Positions 27,433 through 35,477 of a stretch of 64,000 nt of DNA are shown here, piece after piece. The position numbers and the translations under genes are program-made. The notes beneath the pieces were generated by a model, which worked only from the letters and a program-made list of their open reading frames with translations, was not told the DNA's origin and made no database searches. The stretch's first letter is position 1; the number at the start of each line of letters is the position of its first letter. This DNA comes from CAYZJB01 sp964602985 (GTDB lineage Bacteria > CLD3 > SB21). The stretch spans positions 1-64,000 of the forward strand of contig CAZRTJ010000002.1 of the NCBI GenBank assembly GCA_964602985.1, read 5' to 3'.

Positions 27433-28369
27433 ACCGAATGACCTCCTTCCATAGGTGACAAGCAGGTTCGAATTCGGAATATCGTTCCAACACGGCGATT
27501 GCCTGTTGGAGAACTACGGAAATATACTGCAGGTAGCGTGGATTTCCAAGTTTTTGATACGTGTAGGCGAACGCGCCGGCGTCATGCAGTTTGCGTTGGA
27601 TCAGGCAGTAGTCGTAGGAGCGCGCCTGCCAGCCTCCCGACAGGGATCCCGCGAAACGGGTCTTCAGCTTTTCCTTCCATGCGTCCGGTACGGCGACGTA
27701 GGCGTCCTCCAGCAACGAGACCAGATCGTAGTACGGAGACGCCAAGAGCGCGTCCTGAAAATCAATCAGGTGCGGTTGTCGCTGTTGGAGCAAGATGTTG
27801 GAGGACTGGAAATCGCGATGGGCGAGCCGCGGCGGATCCCGAAGCAGAACGCTCGTCAGATGAAGGTGAAATTGTTCGAGATCGTCATGTTGCCGGGACG
27901 TCAGTCGGTAACGCGCATGCCGATCGATCAGACGTTCCCGCATGTGAAAGGAAAATTCGTACCGATACTTCTGTTCATCAAAAACCCTTTGAAACGGAAG
28001 CGTATCGGATGAGGGAATCGATTGAATCCGTATGATGTGATCGAGCAGGTCCTCGTACAAGCGATACGTCGATTCGGATGTGTCAAACTGTCGCAGCAAA
28101 GTCTGATCCCCGAGATCGTCCACCAGCACAGCGTGTCGATCGGTCCAGGAATGACGAACCGTAGGGATGGGAATCTGATTGGACATCAGACAGTCTGCGA
28201 CCGCGAGATACTCCCGGCATGCGGGCTCATCGCCAAACCGGATCAGTACGCCCCTCCATTCATCCGGGCCGGAGCGGATACGGAAGAACCGCTTGCTGGA
28301 CGCGCCCCCCTGCATGTCTTCGATTCGATTTGCCGGCAATGCGGGAAGAATGTCGGACAGGGGAGTCAT
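27386..28369 (-). CDS. Aminoglycoside-phosphotransferase-fold kinase (AmgK-like amino-sugar kinase)
   Basis: 327 aa. The APH-type kinase core is present: catalytic HRDFQSSNIL and the metal-binding LIDFQDALLASPYYDLVSLL, which closely resembles AmgK. AmgK phosphorylates MurNAc or GlcNAc at the anomeric carbon during murein recycling. The gene order AmgK-HAD-MurU supports this reading, though choline-kinase-like activity is possible. No clear ribosome site precedes the ATG, and a 137-nt gap separates it from ftcD. No promoter was found in that gap. Confidence 0.82.
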   Translation of the reverse strand: MTPLSDILPALPANRIEDMQGGASSKRFFRIRSGPDEWRGVLIRFGDEPACREYLAVADCLMSNQIPIPTVRHSWTDRHAVLVDDLGDQTLLRQFDTSESTYRLYEDLLDHIIRIQSIPSSDTLPFQRVFDEQKYRYEFSFHMRERLIDRHARYRLTSRQHDDLEQFHLHLTSVLLRDPPRLAHRDFQSSNILLQQRQPHLIDFQDALLASPYYDLVSLLEDAYVAVPDAWKEKLKTRFAGSLSGGWQARSYDYCLIQRKLHDAGAFAYTYQKLGNPRYLQYISVVLQQAIAVLERYSEFEPACHLWKEVIRYGNSREESQSPVDLL

Positions 28370-28506
28370 GAAGTCGGTGGAGTGTCCATTCGCGCTTCGT
28401 CCAAGCGACGTCCTCGAAGGTGCGGCCCGCTCGAAATGCGTTGTCGAAAGCGGAAGGTGGCGTATGTTCCCGTATCTTGCTCCGGGACTGCGGAGTGCAT
28501 GGCCGA

Positions 28507-29547
28507 TCAGGAGATCATGTAGTCAATAATCTTCCTGGAGGGATCAAAGGGCGCCAATTGGTTCAGTCCGAGTTCATCGGTGGCGAGGCGGATACACTCT
28601 TGTTCGTCAGCGGATGTCCCGCGCTTCTGAGCATAGAATTCGCCCGCCTGTGTCAGGCTATCTTTTGGGACGATGCCGACGATCTCGCTCCCCGTAACAT
28701 GTGTTCCCAGGGACTTCGCTTCTTTTCGACATTCCTCAAAGGCCGTATGAATTCCCGTGTTGAGATAATTCAGCAGATTCATGGAGACTTGGGTCATTTT
28801 GTGGGCGTCGAGGTAGATTCCTTTTGCCTGAGTTTCACGCAGGGAACCGGGGATGCGAAGGGTCTTCCCGTTGGCGTCTTTCATTACATTTCCCTGGGCG
28901 TCTTTTTGCGGGCGACCGCTCTCACGTACACGGAAGGCGATTTCATCGGCGAGATCGACGTCGGTCGTCGCCAGATTGACGTTGTAGGCGATCAGGAAGA
29001 ATCGCGCCCCGGCGGCAGTGACACCGGAACGGGCGATCCTCTCGGAATACGCAGACGGCCCGTAATCGGGCGCCCATTGCGAGTCCGAGAGTTTCTTTTC
29101 GATCATTTCGTATTCCCCTTTGCGAATATCGGGGAGTTTGCGTCTCTCCGGGCGTCGGGCCGCCTGTGCATACAGATAGATCGGAAGACCCAGAGCAGAT
29201 GAGGCCCGCTCCGCATACTGTTCTGACAAACGAACGCAGTCGGCCATGGTCACGCCGGCGACGGGAACAAAGGGCACGACATCAATGGCGCCCATGCGCG
29301 GGTGTTCGCCTTTGTGTTTGCGCATGTCGATCATCTCCAGAGCGACGGCGGAGGAGGCGAGCGCCGCATCGACACAAGCCGTCGGATCCCCTGCAAATGT
29401 CACCACCACCCGGTTGTAATCTTTGTCGGGTTCGATGTTGAGCAGTCGCACGCCGCGGACCCGCTCGATCGAATCGCCGATCGCAGCGAGAATACGGGGA
29501 TCCCGACCCTCACTGAAATTGGGAACGCATTCGACAATCGGCTTCAT
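28507..29547 (-). CDS. ftcD: Glutamate formimidoyltransferase
   Basis: 346 aa, matching the formiminotransferase N- and C-subdomains: VECVPNFSEGRD at the N-terminus, then NRVVVTFAG, and HPRMGAIDVVPFVP with the active-site His. It transfers the formimino group from N-formimino-glutamate to tetrahydrofolate in histidine degradation. The cyclodeaminase domain is not fused, as in many bacteria. No other hut gene is in the window. Its ATG overlaps the stop of the PIN-like toxin gene (ATGA). Confidence 0.93.
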   Translation of the reverse strand: MKPIVECVPNFSEGRDPRILAAIGDSIERVRGVRLLNIEPDKDYNRVVVTFAGDPTACVDAALASSAVALEMIDMRKHKGEHPRMGAIDVVPFVPVAGVTMADCVRLSEQYAERASSALGLPIYLYAQAARRPERRKLPDIRKGEYEMIEKKLSDSQWAPDYGPSAYSERIARSGVTAAGARFFLIAYNVNLATTDVDLADEIAFRVRESGRPQKDAQGNVMKDANGKTLRIPGSLRETQAKGIYLDAHKMTQVSMNLLNYLNTGIHTAFEECRKEAKSLGTHVTGSEIVGIVPKDSLTQAGEFYAQKRGTSADEQECIRLATDELGLNQLAPFDPSRKIIDYMIS

Positions 29548-30023
29548 GATTTCTTTTCGATGTTTTTGTAGAACTTCATGTACTCGTCGGGTTGCAGAAA
29601 ATCCATTTTTCCCAGCCCGCGAACGGTGGACTTGTAGCGTTTGGCCTGCCAGGAGACGATGAGCCGGATGCCTTGCTGCTGTACGATCGTGAAGATCAAA
29701 CTGTCCATCAGACTGGACGTATTCGCCGAATTGTACATGACCTCGCCGAAATAATGGTCCATGAAGTATTCTGCCGACAGGTCGTACGTCGAGGGGTAGA
29801 GGATCTCAATGTTGTACGTGCGATCGAAATTCTCAAAAAAGCTCAGCAGTTCTTTCTCGCCGCAATGGGGGGCAATGAGGCCGCAGACCTCCAAGAGGTT
29901 AAAAATCGTCGTCCCGTTTTTCTGGCTCTGCACGCGATGGAGAAAAAGACTGTTCTGCTCGTACCGCGGGTCGGACGTGTAGAAATTGTCCATCATGAAA
30001 ACGTCGCTGTCAATCAGAATCAT
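29544..30023 (-). CDS. PIN-domain-like protein (probable VapC-type toxin)
   Basis: 159 aa. The PIN acidic residues are in place: Asp5/Asp7 in ILIDSDVF, Glu45 in NLLEV, and an Asp in SLMDSLIF followed by the LIVSWQAKRYK strand. VapC enzymes are RNases that cut tRNA or rRNA. It is longer than the usual 130-140 aa and quite divergent. The start overlaps the small antitoxin-like gene by 14 nt, and the stop overlaps ftcD by 4 nt, so it is embedded in a metabolic operon. Confidence 0.7.
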   Translation of the reverse strand: MILIDSDVFMMDNFYTSDPRYEQNSLFLHRVQSQKNGTTIFNLLEVCGLIAPHCGEKELLSFFENFDRTYNIEILYPSTYDLSAEYFMDHYFGEVMYNSANTSSLMDSLIFTIVQQQGIRLIVSWQAKRYKSTVRGLGKMDFLQPDEYMKFYKNIEKKS

Positions 30024-30324
30024 CCGCGCTTCTCCTCATGGCCTTGGAGGCCTCATCCACGTTTTGATACGGTAGTTTGCCCTCCAGACCGGAGGCGATT
30101 TGCTTCAATTTCTCGCGGGAGCTTACCTGCTGGTCGGTGGTGACCTCGGCCTTGGTTCGCCGCCTGATCTTTTCAATCACCGAAATCCCCTGCAGGGTCG
30201 GCGCGACGTCGCTGGAAACGCTTTCGTCGGTCACGACGATCAGGAGTTTGGTGTTGTTCTGAATCTGGCACTCTTCCAGCGGTTCAATTTTTCCGTTTCG
30301 ATAGACGCCTTGGATCGTTTTCAT
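30010..30324 (-). CDS. DUF104-like antitoxin
   Basis: 104 aa. The first ~35 residues (KTIQGVYRNGKIEPLEE, then a Leu/Ile-Val strand) match the DUF104/AF2212-like antitoxin fold, which pairs with PIN toxins. The C-terminal half is charged and probably wraps the toxin. GAGGA lies 3 nt before the ATG and overlaps the stop of the phosphomannomutase gene 6 nt upstream. Antitoxin-first order with a small overlap is typical of VapBC pairs. Confidence 0.72.
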   Translation of the reverse strand: MKTIQGVYRNGKIEPLEECQIQNNTKLLIVVTDESVSSDVAPTLQGISVIEKIRRRTKAEVTTDQQVSSREKLKQIASGLEGKLPYQNVDEASKAMRRSADDSD

Positions 30325-30330
30325 ACATCC

Positions 30331-31914
30331 TCAGGGTTTGACAACCACGAGTTCGTTCTCGTCGATGTGGACGGATGGATACTGGCGCAATTTCCCAATC
30401 ATCTCATTCATGATCTCGTGAAGACGCGACTCGGTCTTGGCCTCAAAGCGGACGACCAGAACGGGCTGCGTGTTGGAGGCGCGAACCAGTCCCCAGCCGT
30501 CTCCGTGCTGGACGCGCACGCCGTCGATATCGGAGATCTCGTACCGGGCGCGGAAGTACTCCCGAACTTCGTCCACGATGCGGAACTTGTCCTCCTCCGT
30601 CGTGTCGACCCGGATCTCCGGAGTCGAATAGAACGAAGGAATGCTGTCCGCCAATGCGGACAAGCGACTCTCGGAGTGACTGACCATCTGGACCAGGCGG
30701 CAGGCCACGTAGATCGCGTCGTCGTATCCCCAGAAGTCATCGGCAAAAAAGATGTGTCCGCTCATTTCTCCGGCGAGAGGATTTTTCAGTTCCTTCATCT
30801 TGGCCTTCAGAAGAGAATGACCGGTTTTGTACATCACCGGTTCGCCTCCGTGATTCCGGATGTCTTCGATCAGCGCCTGAGAACACTTGACATCAAAAAG
30901 AATCTTGGCGCCCGGTTGTTTCTGGAGAACCTCGCGGGCCAGGAGCGCAATGAGCCGGTCGGCAAATATGGGTCGACCTTTCTCATCGATCGTGCCGACA
31001 CGGTCGGAGTCTCCGTCGAAACCCAGACCCAGGTCGGCGCCGGTTTCGATCACGAGCTTGCGCAGGTCTTCGACGTATTCCAGTTTTGTGGGGTCCGGCA
31101 GGTGATTGGGGAAGGTGCCATCGGGTTCGCAATACAATTCGATCACTTCGCATCCGAGCCGGCGGAAGATTTGCGGAGCGATGACCCCTGCGGTTCCGTT
31201 GCCCGCGTCAATGACGATTTTGAACTTCCGATGGAGCCCGATTTTCGATGCGAGCATGTCGAGATACGCGTCGTGCAGATCCGCCTCGGCATATCCGCCC
31301 TTTCCCGTCGCAAAGTCGCCATTCTGGATGAGTGTCCGCAGGCCGAGGATTTCCTCTCCGTAAATTGGGGACAGGCCGTGACACATCTTGAATCCGTTGT
31401 ACTCGCGGGGGTTATGGCTGCCGGTCACCATGATGCCGCCGTCCGTGTTCAGGTGGACGATCGAATAGTATAGGACCGGCGTGGGCACCTCGCCGATGTC
31501 GGTCACGTCGATTCCTGTCGATCGGATTCCCTTGACCAGCGCATCTTTCAACTTCCTGCTGGTCGTCCGTACGTCCCGACCGACGGTCACATGGCGGGCG
31601 CCTTTGCGCACCATCGCGGTGCCGTACGCCTTGCCAATGAGTTCAACCACGTCGGCGGGAAGGTCTTTGGAGACGATGCCACGAATGTCGTACTCACGAA
31701 AGATATTTGGGTTTACGGATCCCTTTCGCGTCTTGGGGAGAGCGGACCGGGATTTCGTCTTTTTCTTCAAGGATCTTTTCATCAAGGATCTCTTCTTCAA
31801 GGACTTCGGGGCGGCAGTTTTTCGTTTGGGCGGCTTCTGCGTCCTTGTACCTTTCTTTTTGTTCCGCGGCTTTCGTGTGACAGCTTTTTTGCGGGTCTTC
31901 TTTGAAACGGCCAT
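30331..31914 (-). CDS. Phosphomannomutase/phosphoglucomutase with a Lys/Arg-rich N-terminal tail
   Basis: 527 aa. From residue ~68 (NIFREYDIRG) it is a complete alpha-D-phosphohexomutase: active-site Ser166 in TGSHNPREYNG, metal loop DGDSDR, sugar loop GEMSGH and phosphate-binding RASNTQP. It interconverts hexose 6- and 1-phosphates for surface polysaccharides. The first ~66 residues have 30 Lys/Arg and no acidic residue, with short repeats (SLKKR, SLMKR, SLKKK), like a histone H1 tail. The ATG at 31914 has AGGAG 12 nt upstream; an internal ATG in the tail would still leave ~23 basic residues. Confidence 0.92.
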   Translation of the reverse strand: MAVSKKTRKKAVTRKPRNKKKGTRTQKPPKRKTAAPKSLKKRSLMKRSLKKKTKSRSALPKTRKGSVNPNIFREYDIRGIVSKDLPADVVELIGKAYGTAMVRKGARHVTVGRDVRTTSRKLKDALVKGIRSTGIDVTDIGEVPTPVLYYSIVHLNTDGGIMVTGSHNPREYNGFKMCHGLSPIYGEEILGLRTLIQNGDFATGKGGYAEADLHDAYLDMLASKIGLHRKFKIVIDAGNGTAGVIAPQIFRRLGCEVIELYCEPDGTFPNHLPDPTKLEYVEDLRKLVIETGADLGLGFDGDSDRVGTIDEKGRPIFADRLIALLAREVLQKQPGAKILFDVKCSQALIEDIRNHGGEPVMYKTGHSLLKAKMKELKNPLAGEMSGHIFFADDFWGYDDAIYVACRLVQMVSHSESRLSALADSIPSFYSTPEIRVDTTEEDKFRIVDEVREYFRARYEISDIDGVRVQHGDGWGLVRASNTQPVLVVRFEAKTESRLHEIMNEMIGKLRQYPSVHIDENELVVVKP

Positions 31915-31984
31915 GGTAGAAACGGGCTCCTGTTGCGTATCTGCTTGATCGAGAGTAAGTTCGACGGTTGTCGTACGACAGAGG

Positions 31985-32013
31985 AATGTAGGAGAGTGAC
32001 CCACTTTTTTCAA
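31985..32013 (-). promoter_or_regulatory. Sigma70-like promoter of the phosphomannomutase operon
   Basis: On the minus strand TTGAAA (32008-32013), 17-nt spacer, TACATT (31985-31990). Start of transcription near 31978, leaving a ~64-nt leader. Confidence 0.6.
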
Positions 32014-32030
32014 GCAGAAAAGCCCCTCCC

Positions 32031-32993
32031 ATGAACGACGTACTTCGCATGGAGAATGTTTCGGTGACCCTGCCGTCCAACGGCCGGGCGCTGACCGTCC
32101 TGCACGACATTACCTTGCAGATTGCGGAAGGTCGGACGTTGGCTCTGGTTGGGGAGTCGGGATGCGGCAAGACGATGTTGGGATTATCGATCCTGCGGCT
32201 GTTGCCTGAGGGCGCGCGCGTGTCCTCGGGTCGTGTGTGGCTCGGCGAGTCCGAACTGACAGCCTGCGGCGAGGAGGAATTACGGAGCGTGCGGGGAGCG
32301 AAGATCGGAATGATCTTCCAGGAACCGATGTCGGCTCTGAACCCTGTGTTTTCCTGCGGATATCAGGTGTTTGAAGTTTTGGAACGTCACCGCCCCTCTT
32401 CCCGCAGGCAATTGCGGTCGGACGTCCTCGGGCTTCTCTCCCGCGTTGGTTTTTCTGATCCAGCCACAGTCTACGAGAGCTATCCTCATGAGTTATCCGG
32501 CGGCATGCGTCAGCGGGTCATGATCGCGATGGCGATCGCCTGCCGCCCTTGTCTGGTGATCGCGGACGAACCGACGACGGCGCTGGACGTCACCGTGCAG
32601 GCCCAGATTCTCCACTTGCTGAAGGAATTTCAGAATGAGTATCCACTCAGCCTGCTTCTGATTACTCACGATTTCGGTGTCGTCAGTCAGATGGCTGACG
32701 AGGTGGCCGTCATGTACGCGGGGCGTGTCGTGGAGTGGGGAATGGTCGACGACGTGCTGAATTCTCCCATGCATCCGTACACCCAAGGTCTTATCGAGGC
32801 TCTGCCATCACCCGACATACGGCAGCCCGTATTGACGACACTACCGGGGAGTGTACCCGCGCTGGGCGACCTGCCGAGTGGCTGTGCGTTTTCAACGCGA
32901 TGCGCTCTGGTAGAGGATCGTTGTCGGGCCGAGGTTCCTGCCCTGGAGAATGTTGCAGAAAGGCGAGTGGCGTGCTGGTGCGTCAGTCGATGA
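32031..32993 (+). CDS. Oligopeptide/dipeptide ABC transporter ATP-binding protein
   Basis: 320 aa. Walker A GESGCGKT, Q-loop FQEPMSALNP, signature LSGGMRQRV and Walker B LVIADEPTTALD identify an ABC ATPase. The C-terminal ~70 residues with HPYTQGL and the Cys-rich GCAFSTRCALVEDRC segment are the OppD/DppD-type extension. Permease, binding-protein and second ATPase genes are not in this window, so the partner subunits must be elsewhere. No clear ribosome site precedes the ATG. The last 11 nt overlap the convergent membrane-protein gene. Confidence 0.92.
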   Translation: MNDVLRMENVSVTLPSNGRALTVLHDITLQIAEGRTLALVGESGCGKTMLGLSILRLLPEGARVSSGRVWLGESELTACGEEELRSVRGAKIGMIFQEPMSALNPVFSCGYQVFEVLERHRPSSRRQLRSDVLGLLSRVGFSDPATVYESYPHELSGGMRQRVMIAMAIACRPCLVIADEPTTALDVTVQAQILHLLKEFQNEYPLSLLLITHDFGVVSQMADEVAVMYAGRVVEWGMVDDVLNSPMHPYTQGLIEALPSPDIRQPVLTTLPGSVPALGDLPSGCAFSTRCALVEDRCRAEVPALENVAERRVACWCVSR

Positions 32994-33573
32994 GTTTGGC
33001 CACGACGTAGCCGGTGACGAGGCCGGTGAGAAAGACGATTACCAGCAGACGATAATTCAGTACCGCTTTTCCGTGACCCGCCTTGATGGCAACCACCGAT
33101 ACGAAATAGCCCAAGCCGTTGATGATCCACAGGATGGAGGAGCTGAGGATGGTGACGAGCATCGGGCCGATCAGCGGGATCGCGCCGACAAAACTCAGGA
33201 GCGCGGCGCCCAGCCACGAGAAGGCGCTCGAGAGAATGCCGAACACGAGTACGCTTCCGCCGACAACCTGTTTATCCCATTCGTAATAGAATGCCGCCGC
33301 GATGGAGGCGAGGATGATCGTCCAGACAATCGCCATCCGTCGCGTGTCCTGGAAGAACGCGGTCGTCTTCTGGAGGAGGATTCGGCGGCGGCGATGGAGT
33401 TTGCGATACGATTCCCTTTGCCGAACACTGTCCGGAACCAGGGCTTTTTCAATTCCTGATTCCGGTTTCTGTTCCTCTTCGATCTCTACGTGAAGGTACG
33501 CTCCGAGATCTTCCTCGCGATGGGCGTGGTCCGGATCGTCCGGACGGGAGGCGTCCGGATGCTTATCCGCCAA
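32983..33573 (-). CDS. Membrane protein of unknown function
   Basis: 196 aa if it starts at the TTG at 33573, which has CGGAG 6 nt upstream and overlaps the SDR stop by 11 nt; longer readings run further into the SDR gene. The N-terminal ~80 residues are charged, with several His, Glu and Arg. About four TM helices follow (~85-102, 107-135, 137-165, 175-195). I do not recognise the family. Probably co-transcribed with the SDR. Confidence 0.7.
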   Translation of the reverse strand: MADKHPDASRPDDPDHAHREEDLGAYLHVEIEEEQKPESGIEKALVPDSVRQRESYRKLHRRRRILLQKTTAFFQDTRRMAIVWTIILASIAAAFYYEWDKQVVGGSVLVFGILSSAFSWLGAALLSFVGAIPLIGPMLVTILSSSILWIINGLGYFVSVVAIKAGHGKAVLNYRLLVIVFLTGLVTGYVVAKLID

Positions 33574-34366
33574 ATCGAAACTCCGGGTACAGACACATTC
33601 CACCGTCGACAAACAGCGTGGTGCCCGTGATGTAGTCCGCGTCGTCGCAGGATAAGAAAGCCACGGCGGCCGCTACGTCTTCGACCTCACCGATTCGCCC
33701 ATAGGGCATTTTGGTCATCAGATCCGCCATTCCTTTGGGATCGCTCCATACGTTTTGATTAATCGGCGTCTTGATGGCGCCCGGAGCGACGCTGTTGATG
33801 CGGATCTTCTTTTCGGCGTATTCCTGCGCGACCGACTGGGCGAACAGGTTAATGCCGGCTTTGGTCGCACAATACGATGCAAATCCGGCCCACATGATCA
33901 CCTGGTGCACGCTGGAGATGTTGACGATCTTGCCGCGGCTGCGGGAGAGCGGCCGATTTTCATTCTTCAACATCTGACGAATCGCCGCCCGGGAGCACAG
34001 GAAATTTCCTGTCAGATTGACGCCGATGACTTTGTCCCATTCCGCCTTGGTCACATTCTCCAGAAGATTATGGATTTCAATTCCCGCGTTGTTGACGAGG
34101 ATATCGATCGTACCGTATTCTTTGAACATTTGCTGGAACATCGCGCCGACTTGTTCCTCGTTGGACACGTCGGCTTTGATGCCGATGGCCTTGCCGCCCC
34201 CCGCCTTGTTGATCGTGTCGACCAGAGCCTTGGTTTGATCTTCATTGAAAAGCCAGTTGATCACGACGTCCGCGCCTTCGGCGGCGAGGCGTTGCGCGAT
34301 GGCCGCTCCAATGCCGGAATTGGCTCCCGTGACCAGCGCCTTCTGGCCTTGCAGTCGCTTCTCCAT
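33563..34366 (-). CDS. SDR-family oxidoreductase (glucose 1-dehydrogenase-like)
   Basis: 267 aa. Classical short-chain dehydrogenase: TGANSGIG cofactor loop, NNAG, Ser in NISSVHQ and the YCATK catalytic Tyr/Lys, and a VAPGAIKTP segment. The overall pattern, ending in a VDGGMCLYPEF motif, is closest to glucose 1-dehydrogenases, which oxidise glucose with NAD(P); substrate not certain. AAAGGAGG lies 4 nt before the ATG at 34366. Confidence 0.9.
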   Translation of the reverse strand: MEKRLQGQKALVTGANSGIGAAIAQRLAAEGADVVINWLFNEDQTKALVDTINKAGGGKAIGIKADVSNEEQVGAMFQQMFKEYGTIDILVNNAGIEIHNLLENVTKAEWDKVIGVNLTGNFLCSRAAIRQMLKNENRPLSRSRGKIVNISSVHQVIMWAGFASYCATKAGINLFAQSVAQEYAEKKIRINSVAPGAIKTPINQNVWSDPKGMADLMTKMPYGRIGEVEDVAAAVAFLSCDDADYITGTTLFVDGGMCLYPEFRFGG

Positions 34367-34409
34367 AAATCCTCCTTTGTTTGGTCCGTGAGATGCAGAT
34401 GGGTGCGTA

Positions 34410-34438
34410 ATTCTACACAAAGAGTCGAACAAAGTAAA
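34410..34438 (-). promoter_or_regulatory. Sigma70-like promoter of the SDR gene
   Basis: On the minus strand TTTACT (34433-34438), 17-nt spacer, TAGAAT (34410-34415), about 44 nt before the SDR start codon. Confidence 0.6.
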
Positions 34439-34475
34439 CCCTTTGAGAGAATCCGAGAATAACCCCAAAAAGCAC

Positions 34476-34505
34476 TTGACAAGTGCAAGGAAGCCTCATT
34501 AGATT
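34476..34505 (+). promoter_or_regulatory. Sigma70-like promoter of the PD40/subtilase unit
   Basis: Consensus TTGACA (34476-34481), 18-nt spacer, TAGATT (34500-34505). It lies back to back with the SDR promoter and ~53 nt before the first start codon. Confidence 0.72.
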
Positions 34506-34558
34506 GAACGGGTCCAGTAGTCTTTTGGCAGGTGTGTCGTTTTGTCGAGGGAAATCCA

Positions 34559-35455
34559 TTGAAACTTATCAAAGTAGTATTGGCAGTTGCGGGACTAAGT
34601 GTTTGCGTCGGATGCGGTGGACATTCCGAAGTGGAATCGTCTTGTGATTTTAGTTTTGATCCGGACTTACTAACCTACAGACATATCGATTACGATCCGG
34701 TATTCTCTCCAAGTGGCATGGCAGTAGCGTACATCAGGAAAGACGCGAAACGGCGGGTCTGGGCGCTGGAGACAATCGATCTGTTGACATCAAAACAGAC
34801 TCAGGTGATTTGCGGTTCTTTTTCATCCCCATCGTGGTCGCCCGATGCATCGTGGGTTGTCGTCTCGGGGGGACAACATCTCTTCAAGATATTTCCTGAA
34901 ATGCCGGATTCCCTCCTTCAGCTGACCTTCGATGGGTTGAGTTTCAACCCGTCATGTAGTCCAAATGGAGATCGTATTCTTTTTTCGAAATACTATGATG
35001 ATAGGGATTTTCAGCATCTGAACGGCATTTGGATGATGGAGTCTGACGGGACAAATGGCGAACAGTTGTTATATTCACAGTTTATTCTCCAACCAAGTTG
35101 GGCGCCAAGCAACGACAAGTTTCTTTTCTTTGTTGAGGATTCGCTGTACGTCTATGATCTTGCTGGCCGCGAGAGATCCCTGCTAATGCGTACTCCACAC
35201 TCTGGATGGGAGGCAAAATTTTCTCCGGACGGCGGGCGGATTGTGTATGTGCAGTTTCCTGTCGGTATCAAACCTGATATTTGGTTGGCGGATAGTCTCG
35301 GAGGAGCGAGTTTTCGACTGACGACGACAGGTGCGCTCCATCCCGCTTGGTCTCCGGATGGGAGTAGTTTGGTCTTTACGGACATTGGAGAAACTGGACG
35401 CCTTTGGACACTCAATCTGTCAACCATGGAGAGAAAACAACTAACTCGAAAGTAG
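34559..35455 (+). CDS. PD40/TolB-like beta-propeller protein, probable lipoprotein
   Basis: 298 aa. The hydrophobic N-terminus (~4-20) ends in a Cys at residue 20 with Val-Gly before it, an imperfect lipobox. The rest has PD40-type propeller repeats with F/WSPDG-like turns (DPVFSPSG, PSWSPD, AKFSPDGG, PAWSPDGS). TolB-like propellers bind envelope proteins. The TTG at 34559 is chosen because GAGGGA lies ~6 nt before it and it gives the signal sequence. It is 22 nt before the subtilase, with which it shares a promoter. Confidence 0.75.
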   Translation: MKLIKVVLAVAGLSVCVGCGGHSEVESSCDFSFDPDLLTYRHIDYDPVFSPSGMAVAYIRKDAKRRVWALETIDLLTSKQTQVICGSFSSPSWSPDASWVVVSGGQHLFKIFPEMPDSLLQLTFDGLSFNPSCSPNGDRILFSKYYDDRDFQHLNGIWMMESDGTNGEQLLYSQFILQPSWAPSNDKFLFFVEDSLYVYDLAGRERSLLMRTPHSGWEAKFSPDGGRIVYVQFPVGIKPDIWLADSLGGASFRLTTTGALHPAWSPDGSSLVFTDIGETGRLWTLNLSTMERKQLTRK

Positions 35456-35477
35456 TCTAACACAACTGGAGGGAGAT

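Noticed and set aside
30100..31473. 457-codon open frame on the plus strand across the antitoxin and phosphomannomutase
   Set aside because: It is antisense to recognised genes and has no motif or ribosome site.
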